Below, one piece after another: positions 43,627 through 52,572 of a stretch of 64,000 nucleotides of DNA. Positions within the stretch are counted from its first letter, which is position 1. Each line of letters begins with the position of its first letter. The stretch lies in NCBI RefSeq assembly GCF_026914185.1, contig NC_070574.1, forward strand, positions 3,472,501-3,536,500, in the 5' to 3' direction. A program made the position numbers and the translations under genes. The stretch comes from Puccinia triticina (lineage: Eukaryota; Basidiomycota; Pucciniomycetes; Pucciniales; Pucciniaceae). The notes beneath the pieces were generated by a model, which saw only the letters and a list, made by a program, of their open reading frames with translations, was not told the origin of the DNA and searched no databases.

Positions 43627-44969
43627 ACAAGTCCCTGGCCAGTTTTATTTTGAAACTCATGTGTTACCCTTCTAAATCCAAAACTCACATTCTAGCCAAC
43701 TGATCAACCTGTTTCATTCCATCCTTCTTGGGTTTTGTGTTTAATTTCATCACATGTATTGGCTGTTGGGAGTGAGCAGAACTATATTTTAACAGAGCAA
43801 AAGAGATAACTTCCAATCCTTTTTCTTCCTTATTTTTTTTTTCAAGTGGATTTTACTATCCTCATTATAGGATTTCTTTCAAATCTCAATGAAAAATAGA
43901 AAAAAACCATAAAGCCCCATTCCACAACAATACAACAAGAGAAAAAATCAATCCCCAAACACAATAAATGTCAGTGGGCGTGTTGCCAAGACTAGGTCTT
44001 CCAGAGGCACATGCTGCAAAAATCCAGGTGATCATGCTATATGAAGCAGAGGAGGAAATAACAAACAGAAGCTACAGAGGGGCCTAGGAGGGCCTAGGTA
44101 TGACTAGGGTGTAAGCTCAACAATCCAAGCTTCACTGATTGTGGCATCTGCAAGGCACAAGGGGGGCACAATGCAAGGGCTAGCCTTGGAGGGAGCACTT
44201 CTGGAACCTAACTAGGGGTGCATTGCAATTTAGTCCAGGGGAAGTGTTAGTACTTCCTTCTATTTACAACAAGATGAGAAAAGGAAGAGGGTGAGGCAGG
44301 AGAAGGGAAAGTGTGGGTGCTCACCTAGTCCAGGGGAAGTGTTAGTACTTCCCTGCTGGACTAGGAGGGCGCAGGAACTTGGTCCGAGGTGGTTTGGTGA
44401 CATCCTCGTGATTCCTTTGGTGAGGTTGCGGGGCGCGAGCTCACATAGGGGTGGTTAGGGTGCCCTCTGTAAGAATTCAGGGCCTGCAGCGCAGGGGTAG
44501 TTTGAATGCCTGAGTAGTGGGGGCCTGATTCTCAGGTGTGGTTTGCTAAAGATCCCCAGAGGAGAAAATAGAAATCTTGGGAAAAGTACTCACTGATAAA
44601 TAACTGAGATGGTCTAGCTCAGGTAGTTGAGTGAGCTACTTTCTTGGGTTGGTTTTGGAGAAGGAAAAGGTGGAGCCTCAAATTGAAGGCGCCTGATGAC
44701 TAGGGATCTTGCGGTAACGCGTACAAGCCAAACAGGGAAACTGGTTCTTGTCAAAGGGAATTGAAGAGGACAGATTTGAATACTAGGATGTATGCTGATG
44801 ATTTTGAAAAAGATGCCAATTCATAGAGGGGAGAACCTCAGGTATGTATATCAATGTGGGTTAGCTAAATCTAAATAAATGGTTCCATCTCTAAGGGTCC
44901 TCCTGATGTAGGATGATCCTTAGTTTCCTTTTTTTAGGTAATATCAGTGATAATCTGAATAGCACCAAC
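43627..44969. other. Gene-free stretch with short direct repeat
   Basis: 3' UTR then G-rich intergenic sequence. gtccaggggaagtgttagta then cttcc occurs at about 44232-44256 and again at about 44328-44352, with an internal palindrome (ggaagtgttagtacttcc). Confidence 0.6.
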
Positions 44970-45785
44970 GGTGTATTTGCTGCGCTGCGTTTAGCGCAGC
45001 GATTTTTTGGGTCGCTGCGCTACACGCTTTTTGATTTTCCCGTAAAAAAATCTCAAAATAGTGCGCTAAAGAAGGGACCACGTAGCGGTCAGCACCGCTT
45101 TTCTCTATGCCATGTGGGAGCCAAAAAAAAAAGGAAAAAGGTTTTAAAATACATAAAAACATGTATAAACCATAAAACTGTTCCACTATCCGCTAATTTA
45201 GTGGGTAGCGTAGCAAATTTTCGCTTTCGCTGCGCTTTCGCTTATGACCCTGGGAGGGTAGCGGACAATCGCTGCACGTAGCGAGTAGCGCAGCGGTTTT
45301 CTTGCTGCGCTATCGCCAACACTGGGTCGCTACGCTACGCTACGCTATTTCAGCGCTACGTGTTAGCGTAGCGGCAAAAAGCGCCCATCTATTTTGCATA
45401 GCGTTAGCGCGCTGTTAGCGCCGCTACGCTGCGCTAATTTTCAGCGGCGCTAACAGCGCGCCAATTCTTTGTTAGCGTTAGCGCGCCGCTACAGTCGCTA
45501 CGCTACGCTGCGCTGCGCTACACCGCTTTTAGCGGAAAAAAAGCCCTTTTTTCCCGCTAAAGGCGCTGTAGCGCAGCGTAGCGCGCGCTCTTTTGCGCCT
45601 TGCATGCGTAGCGTTAGCGCAATTGCGCACATCTGCGCTAACGCTACGCTATCAGCTAAAATAGCTGCGCACCGCGTGCGCGTAGCGTTAGCGCATATGC
45701 GTGCAATTGCGCTAACGCTACGCTAAAAAATAGCGCATTCGCGCTGCGCTACGCTACGCTAACCGCTATGGTTAGCGTAGCGACC
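44970..45785. repeat. TAGCG/CGCTA-rich island B
   Basis: The largest of three islands: over 800 bp largely made of cgctacgc, ttagcgc, gcgctaac and tagcggc words in both orientations, with runs such as cgctacgctacgctacgct (about 45328-45346). Confidence 0.8.
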
Positions 45786-46003
45786 CAGTGTTGCTATCAC
45801 CTTTTTCTCTGGTCACATAGCGGTCAACTGCTGATAGTACATACGTTTCTTGGGCTAATCCTAGATTTCTTTAGGAGCAAGCAATTATGCTGCTTCATTA
45901 TGGCTTGTTCCTTTGCTAGAGTTCATGGCGGCTTTGCCGCTGCAATCTCAGGGCCCTCTCCTCACATTAAACAAAAATGTGTCCAGGCGCAAGCAAACCA
46001 AAA

Positions 46004-46205
46004 TTAAGGTGTTCAAAGTTGAAATCATAAAATTTTTGAATCATAAAATCATAAAATCGTAGAATTTTTGGGTGATAATTTTTTATGTACCATTTTCAAA
46101 CTATTGCTCTGTTTTGGGTGTTTGGGTGGTACATATTTTTTCTGCTTAAAATTTTATGATTTTATGGTGTTATGATTTTATGCAAGTCAACTTTGAACAC
46201 CTTAA
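46004..46205. mobile_element. 202-bp MITE
   Basis: Terminal inverted repeats TTAAGGTGTTCAAAGTTGA (46004-46022) and its reverse complement (46187-46205). Subterminal catataaaa/aaaatcataaaat words are also mirrored. AT-rich interior, non-coding. The outermost TTAA may be the target duplication. Confidence 0.85.
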
Positions 46206-47464
46206 ATGACTGCAGTGAAGAAAAACTGAAATCTGCATTACAAAGATTCAACAGTCCAATATTCTCAGGGTCAAGCCCCTGCCCACATTTTTCCAGTATA
46301 ATCTTCATTTTTTTGAAAATTTATAAACTACCACTTATCCTATTGGATACTCTTAAGGCCTTCATCAATGTTCATCCAGGACTGATTTCAAGGACACAGA
46401 TCATGTCCCTTGCCCAATATTGAACATTTGATTTTTGACTTTGGCATTAATAGCTGGCGCAGGTGGCTAAGCTGTACCACCAGGTCTCAACACTCCATCC
46501 CCCACAGTTAAATCACCTGTACAAAGTCTTCCCAAGCCACAAGTTATCCTCTATGATTGCTGCATTTCCAACCTGAATTTCAAAGGCAGTCACACTTTTT
46601 ATGTCTATCATTCCACAGCAAGTTGTTTTTCTGAATTACCTGTTGAATCTTAAAACTGCACAAATAAGAATACCTTCAGAGGATTAATAGTATACAAAAG
46701 AAGGAAAGAGTAAAGAGATGAGGCAAAAGGCATGTCACAGAGAGAGAGGAAGTGGAACGTCATACTTGGAAACTTTCTTAGCCAACATTTTGGTGTAACT
46801 TTCAGATCTGTAAATGAATGTGTGTGTGTCAGCTTTATTTTGGATATCATCAAGAACTGAAGGAATGTACTTATTATGTATCTATTTGTTGGCCTGGGAG
46901 ATGGTAAGACTGTAGGATTTGGCTATCTCAACTGGCTTCTGTTGAAGGTTCTCGATGTGGCATACATACAAAAATGGTTGTACATATTTTGGAGTATCTG
47001 CACCCAGAAAAACCTGATCCCCCGCCCTCCGGACCCAAAATTTTGACCTCCCGACCGTCCGGACCCAACAAAATGTGCGGGTTATTGACGTTCGCAACTG
47101 TATACCCCCAAATCCAATAACTTGTTGCTGTTACCGGAGTGGTTAAAGGGCCCATCACAGCACTTGGAGACACATCCGACCGGACAGGGCCCCATATCAT
47201 CGATATGGCCCGTTCATCTGGAAGACGGCCGATACACATTGATACAATAGCGTGTTGTATTGTATTTTTGAATTGTGAATTTGGCGCGATACAGACGATA
47301 ATTATCGTTATCGTGATGCGATACAAAATTTCTTGGATTCTTGCATCGCTTTTGCGAAGCGATACCGATAATTCGTATCGCTTTGGGGATGCGATGCCAG
47401 GAGGGCAGATATGTTGCATCGACTTTTCGATACGATACCGATAAAGCCCCCATACTTCATCGTG
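46206..47464. other. Gene-free stretch
   Basis: No gene supported. 47215-47450 is a cluster of gatac/gtatc/cgata words (see findings). One tRNA-like A-box string near 46455 was rejected. Confidence 0.55.
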
Positions 47465-47989
47465 GGGAAAGAACACTAAAGAGTAAAAAGAAGGAAGCAT
47501 ATTAGCTTCAAAACAAACCCCAATACCCAGAAAGACGGAAAGAAAAGAAGTAGGACAAGGAGGGGGACAAACTTGAGAGGCAGGATATTCAGAAGGCAGG
47601 GACGAGGAGGTCACCGGCGACTTTAAAGAAAGCGATCGAGGAGAAAAAGACGGCGAAGCCGACGAGGATGCCGGTGTTAGCTTTCCGACACTCGGGATCG
47701 TTCATCTCCTGGCTGATGATCTTCTTCCAGACCGACTGCTCCTCCTCCTTGGCATGCGAACCCAGATAGTTCGGCTTCGGTTTGCTCGAATCGCGGAGGG
47801 CCATCTAGTCTGTCCGAATTGTATCTTTCATCAGTCGGGTTGATCCAGTCAGATTGATATGGCCATCAGATTCCTATCCAGTCTATAATACATACGCCTT
47901 CTCAACAAGGAATGACTTACTTGCTCTTAGCAGGCCGAAGTGAGTGTGTGTGTTGGGTTCAGTTGCTGCTTGGCCCTGTCCCGGGACTG
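47465..47989. repeat. Segmental duplication, copy 2
   Basis: Second copy of 40590-41111, 6.87 kb downstream, same orientation. Confidence 0.85.
47589..47804 (-). CDS. 71-aa single-pass membrane protein, copy 2
   Basis: Same length and sequence as the gene at 40714-40929 except Leu for Met at residue 14. Intact frame, same 3' flank (through tgagaggcaggatattcaga). The 5' flank is similar but more diverged (tctttcatcagtcggg against tcgatcatcagttggg), so promoter function may differ. Product not recognised; soluble basic half plus one membrane helix. Confidence 0.75.
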   Translation of the reverse strand: MALRDSSKPKPNYLGSHAKEEEQSVWKKIISQEMNDPECRKANTGILVGFAVFFSSIAFFKVAGDLLVPAF

Positions 47990-49067
47990 CATATATCATA
48001 GACCCCTTTGGACAAACCCGACTGAAGGTGTAGCCCGGGGGTCGGGACGGGGGTGAGGCTCGTATCCGAGTTGACCCGGGTAGACACCGAAACACCCGGG
48101 TGTTTGTGGGTCACCAGTGGCAGCACCACAGACCAAACTTAGTCAGTCCTCCCTTCTGAGTTGGCAGGCTGGCAAGCCTCCGAAGATTTGGGAGTAAACA
48201 GGGAAATTTGGCGTGAGTGCTGAGGACTGCCTCAACCCATTTGGCGGTGTGGAACTACTCTGAGGGAAGAATAGAGCTTGAGAGGGATTTGGTGCTTGAA
48301 GGGCTGCCTCTCAGGGGAACAAGAAAAAGAAAATAAGAGTATGGACTCTTAAGGAAAGGTGCGGCTAAAGAGGATTCTTGAGGTATGTCTAAGGGTTTAC
48401 TTTCTACTAATCTATTAGCAAGGTAAAGGTAATGTAAAGTCTTTCCAACCTGATATATTTGGCATAAACTTATCAAGCTTGTCCACTCTGATTTAATGGC
48501 ATAAGCTAGGCTAGTGAAGGGTGACCAGTGATCTGGATTGCTGGGACAGGATCTGATGGGGAACAAAAGGTAGGGCCAAAGAGGACAGACTATATACAAA
48601 ATATTATGGGGCTGAGTTGTGGTTGGAAGAAAAGATGAAACAGTGAAAATTCTCAATCAAGGGGCTGAGGCTGAAATTTTGGGTTTGGGCAGTACATTTG
48701 CAGTTTTGTCCCAACCCAACCCGACCCGGTGCTCACATTGGGTTGGGTTTGGGCACCATATTCCGACCCAAACCCAACCCGTTTACATCCCTAGTTGGAG
48801 CAATGATGTAGCCATTAAAATACATGTATTGTAGCTGCATATACATTGTATTTTAATTGGGTTCTGTTACACAATCATTGAAAAGTAGTGTAGTGCATTG
48901 GCACACTGATGTGCTAACAATACAATGTATCAAATGTGCCAATACATCATTTCCAAGCTCAACATAGCGCATTGGGCCTCTGTTACTGTTACGTGCCATT
49001 ACAGCCTATTATGTATTGGAGCTGTGGTCCCTCAAGACATAAATTCAAAAAAAAAAAAATGTAGCGC
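47990..49067. other. Gene-free stretch before the LTR element
   Basis: Contains cccgggt/acccggg words (48020-48100) and a mirrored cccaaccc/gggttggg stretch (48708-48780), plus acatgtatt/aatacatg words to 49000 and a run of A at 49047-49059 next to the insertion site. Confidence 0.55.
49064..49067. repeat. Target-site duplication (left), GCGC
   Basis: GCGC (or AGCGC, 49063-49067) precedes the LTR and recurs at 57706-57709. If five bases, the LTR end is CTC rather than CTCA. Confidence 0.75.
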
Positions 49068-49971
49068 TGTGGTGGCCCCTCTCGTGGCCAGCTAGTCAGG
49101 AGCATTTCCACCGCCTCCGCCAGCAGGATGATCATCAAGACTCAAAGTCCTCCTCACTCCTCAAGACTCAAGAATTCCCTCCTCCTCAAGATCCTCAAGA
49201 CTCTCAAAAATCTACACTCTTCCTACTTCCCCCATCTTTCACCCCTCTCTTCTATACTCCTTCTTTCTCAGTTTCCAACCCTCTTCACTTTTCTTGGTCC
49301 TAACACAGCATATGCTGTGGGTTTATTCATCTGTTTTCATTTCTTCTCCTTTTTCTTTCTTTTTTTTTCTGCTTGTTTCTCTTGTCTGTCCTGAGTGTTT
49401 ATGCCTCCTCTTTCCTCCTTTCTTTCTTCCTTTCTACTGGTTCTTGTTCTCCTGCATCATCTCACTGTTTTTGCCTTGTTTCTTTGTTTTGTGTTCTCTT
49501 TTTCCTGTTTCTCTTGTTTGTTGTGTGTGTGAGCGCGTGTAGCGCGCGGAGGATGTGATGAAATAAATGTGACATGTGGCTCTCCCGGAGTCCAAGTTCG
49601 CTGAACTTGGATGATGGGAGAGGAATGGCATTCTGATCCCCAGAATACAGACCATCAAAATTCATAGATCATATCTTCAGACTTTCAACCTTTGGGCTCC
49701 GCCCGCCGATCATCTTTCATCAGAGTTTTCCAGATCCCCCTTTCCTTCCCCTCTTTAAGATCAACCCTCATCCTTCCAGCAACAACAGCAACCGCCACCG
49801 AGGATCCAAAACCCCGGCAAACCTCTCAAAACCACCACACCCCAACAGCTATCCCAGATCCCCCCATTTTTCAGCGCTCATTCCTACGGACCACCCAGCC
49901 ACGAGGGCAGCCTAAACAGCAAACCTCCCCTCACACAACTGCCGCCGCTTAGCACGGACAGGAGTCCCTCA
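49068..49971 (+). repeat. 5' LTR (904 bp)
   Basis: TGTGGTGGCC to AGTCCCTCA; matches 56814-57705. CT-rich core (49330-49530) and a gagcgcgtgtagcgcgcgga stretch at about 49531, partly missing from the 3' copy. Confidence 0.93.
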
Positions 49972-49973
49972 TT

Positions 49974-50050
49974 TGGTCCCCCAAGCCGGGATCAAACCAG
50001 CGACCTCAAGATTTACAGTCTCGCACTGTGGTTTTGAGGCCGTTTGGCGG
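49974..50050 (+). promoter_or_regulatory. PBS extended into a tRNA-Tyr copy
   Basis: TGGTCCCCCAAGCCGGGA (49974-49991) is a normal 18-nt PBS. The complement of the next bases continues as tRNA: T arm GCTGG-TTTGATC-CCGGC, variable AGGTC, and anticodon arm CGAGA-CTGTAAA-TCTTG with anticodon GTA (Tyr). The final seven bases (TTGGCGG, 50044-50050) would pair 6 of 7 with the tRNA acceptor 3' strand, at the right total length (74 nt plus CCA). The D arm is poor. The CCA and the absence of an anticodon-loop intron indicate a mature tRNA as source. Confidence 0.75.
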
Positions 50051-50299
50051 TTATAAATTTCTTACTTTTCTTTTCACTACTATCATCCATCCAAACCCAA
50101 AGAATTCCAGTTGAACCTAGTTTTGGTTCTTCCTTCTCCGCAACCTTCAAGAACCGATCACTTTGTCACTGGCCTCGCTCCAGGACGGTCTAGTCCGCGT
50201 GTCAGGAGTCTTTTGGCTTTGAGCTTTCCTTTCTTTCCGCTTTTTTTTTCCTTTCTGTCTCTGCTTAGGGTTCAGCGGCGGGGCACTTGGGTTGTAGAA

Positions 50300-50391
50300 G
50301 TAAGTCCCCACCACATTAGTTGCACCTCCGAAGTTCTACCTTCTTTCGTCAAAAAACATCATCGCCACTCTGTGAGCCGCCTTCTCTTTAG
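50300..50391 (+). other. Intron-like cassette A (leader)
   Basis: 92 nt from GTAAGTCCCC to TTCTCTTTAG, 12 bases before the gag ATG (50404). Shares tgcacctccgaag, gtcaaaaaac and gccactctgtgagccgc with cassettes B, C and D. Confidence 0.7.
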
Positions 50392-50403
50392 TTCTTGTTT
50401 GAC

Positions 50404-52572
50404 ATGGCCAACGTGGCGGGAGTCGCGAGACCCGGGAAAATGAAAAAAATCAAGCCTCAAGATGGTCTCAAATTTGAAGGATCAAACATTGAGCAATTTT
50501 TGGCCGACTACGAGTTGGCGGCTGAGTTAGACAATGCTTCAGATTACAACAAAGCTCGGCAAGTCGTCCGTTTCGTCGAGAATGGAGAAATTTGGGATAT
50601 TCTAGAGACGCTTGAAGGGAACACCCCGCCGGATTGGTCGAAGCTGCGGTCGGCGATGCTAAGCTACTGGGCGGATGTTGACACGGCTCAGTTTACAGAG
50701 CGTGATATCGTCAGTTTGGTGGAAACATGGGCACAGAAAGGCGGGGTTGCGTCGGTTTCGGATTACCACCACTTTTGTAAAGCTTGGGACCCAATTCAGG
50801 CTTACCTTGTTACCAAACAGCATATCGAGTTGGAGGAGGAACTGAAGAAACAGTTTTATCAGGCCTTCTCCCCGGGTTTTCACGGCCGAATACGTGAACA
50901 GCTGATTAAGGACAATACTCTTGTGATGACGGTCGATAAGCGGGCACGGCTCCCAGCGTTCAAAATTCTCCGGAGCGCAGTGGACGCGGTCATGAAGGGG
51001 CAGATATCCCTTTCCTTCAAGGATACTAGGACCTCTGCTCCTGTAGCGGCCCCCTTTCAGGAGGCGAATGAAACTATGAAGAATATGCTCTCTGATCAGC
51101 GGCCCTCGGCTGCTTCTTCGTCCCCCAAACCAGAAACGTCAATGGAAGACCTCACTAAAATGTTCAAAGCATTCGAGCAGTTCATGAAGCAAGGAGGCGG
51201 GAAGTCGAGCTCATCAACGGAAAGGGGTCCGATGATTTGTTATTACTGCCATCGAGAGAATCACGGAACCCTCCGCTGCGCCGAACTACAGAAGGAACAG
51301 GAGGCGGGTCTAGTCGAGAAGAAGGGTAATAACTTCTTCCTGCCCAACGGGGCGCTCATTCCTTTCGATCGCACTCGCCCAATCCGCCACGTAGTGGCCT
51401 CCTTTCCATCCAATCAGGCGTCAAGCTCTTGGTCTCAGTCTCCCGGGCCTTGTCCGACATCTCACTTGGCCTCCGTGGAGTTTAAGGCCAGCTGTGGGTC
51501 TTTAGAGCAATGGTACCCCCCGGCGGTTTCATCTCAATCGTTCTTGGGTGGGTACGACCCGGAAGCGGCTGGCAGGAAGAGACATGAGGAGTCGAGGCCT
51601 TACAAAGCTCCTTTGGCTCCGCCATCCCAGGCTAAACGGCTGCTTCGCAAGCCAGCAGTTGCTCCTGGCGGTCCCACGGAGCCCGATGTAGTGGACGAGC
51701 AGGAACTTTTTGAGCGGATTATGAAAGATCCCGATCCTCAGCCCTCTCCGCCAAAGGATTCTCCAGTCAGGCCAGCCACGCCGCCTAAGGGTGCGGGAGC
51801 GCAGCCGAAGGTCCGCTTTGAGCGGGACGTCTCACAAGACCACCCAGACGCGGTGGAGGGTTTCGTCAAGAAGATCTTTGAGCTTCCAGTCACGACGACA
51901 GTAGCGGAAATCTGCTCAGTCTCTCCGGCGGTATTGGATGGCGTTAAAAAATGGGTCTCGCGGCGTCGTGTGGAGGTAGGCCCAGAGGAGTTGAAGGTGC
52001 ATTCGGGCACTTTGGCGGAGGGCCGCGAGTTCAGAGAATCCTCGCCGGACCCCTGTCTCTACTCCTGCCCGCTCGGTTACCTGGCTTGCTTGATTGGAGC
52101 GGGGGAGAACGCCGCGTCTCCGTTGATTGACTCAGGGTCGCAGCTCAACATCATATCTGATGCCATGGCGAATCGGTTTAACCTCACACCTCGGGTCAAT
52201 TTCAGCTCCGCAGTCTACGGCATCAACAACCAGGCTTGCGAGCTGATTGGAGTCGCTGAGGACGTCCCTGTTTGGGTGGGTAAGAGTATTGTGGGCACCT
52301 GTCACTTTTGGATTACCCGCCAGGATAGCCCCTTCATCTTAGGTCACCCTTTCTTGATGGATTTCGAGGCAACCCTATTGTTTTCCCCCACTGCAGGGGA
52401 GAGGATAATTCTTCCTGATCCTGAAGGCCAGAACATTGAGCTCTTGCTCTGCCCAGTTGAGAAGGGGAGGTGGGAGCGGGAATTTCCGGCGCATGGTCGA
52501 AAGGCGGTCTTGACTCACTGCGGGCGCATTCTGGAGTTGCCCGAGGGGGCAGAAGACTCTTTTTTTTTATGA
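50404..52572 (+). CDS. Gag-protease of the 8.6-kb element
   Basis: 722 codons from ATG 50404 to TGA 52570-52572. The N-terminal Gag region (residues about 15-200) is typical of a rust/basidiomycete gypsy lineage (DGLKFEGSNIEQFLADYELA). A knuckle CYYCHRENHGTLRC lies at about 277-290 with all ligands. A Pro/Ser-rich linker follows, then a retropepsin near residues 570-650 with active site LIDSGSQLNII and a second half ending FILGHPFLMDFEA. Gag and protease are thus in one frame. The last codons are TTT TTT TTA TGA, overlapping ATG of the next frame. Confidence 0.92.
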   Translation: MANVAGVARPGKMKKIKPQDGLKFEGSNIEQFLADYELAAELDNASDYNKARQVVRFVENGEIWDILETLEGNTPPDWSKLRSAMLSYWADVDTAQFTERDIVSLVETWAQKGGVASVSDYHHFCKAWDPIQAYLVTKQHIELEEELKKQFYQAFSPGFHGRIREQLIKDNTLVMTVDKRARLPAFKILRSAVDAVMKGQISLSFKDTRTSAPVAAPFQEANETMKNMLSDQRPSAASSSPKPETSMEDLTKMFKAFEQFMKQGGGKSSSSTERGPMICYYCHRENHGTLRCAELQKEQEAGLVEKKGNNFFLPNGALIPFDRTRPIRHVVASFPSNQASSSWSQSPGPCPTSHLASVEFKASCGSLEQWYPPAVSSQSFLGGYDPEAAGRKRHEESRPYKAPLAPPSQAKRLLRKPAVAPGGPTEPDVVDEQELFERIMKDPDPQPSPPKDSPVRPATPPKGAGAQPKVRFERDVSQDHPDAVEGFVKKIFELPVTTTVAEICSVSPAVLDGVKKWVSRRRVEVGPEELKVHSGTLAEGREFRESSPDPCLYSCPLGYLACLIGAGENAASPLIDSGSQLNIISDAMANRFNLTPRVNFSSAVYGINNQACELIGVAEDVPVWVGKSIVGTCHFWITRQDSPFILGHPFLMDFEATLLFSPTAGERIILPDPEGQNIELLLCPVEKGRWEREFPAHGRKAVLTHCGRILELPEGAEDSFFL
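52563..52572 (+). promoter_or_regulatory. Slippery heptamer U_UUU_UUA overlapping an AUGA stop/start
   Basis: T TTT TTA in the gag frame (52563-52569), followed at once by TGA (52570-52572), with ATG (52569-52571) in the -1 frame. Either -1 frameshifting or termination-reinitiation would enter the spacer/pol frame. Confidence 0.6.

Noticed and set aside
46450..46525. tRNA-like A box (gcgcaggtggctaag)
   Set aside because: No matching T arm or acceptor stem could be built.
49294..49542. Hydrophobic ORF (many Phe/Leu) in the LTR, also at 57040-57309
   Set aside because: It is a reading of the CT-rich LTR core, present in both LTRs, not a membrane protein gene.
49978..50050. Independent tRNA-Tyr gene
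   Set aside because: It begins exactly at the PBS position, contains the CCA complement, lacks the expected intron and has a poor D arm, so it belongs to the retrotransposon.
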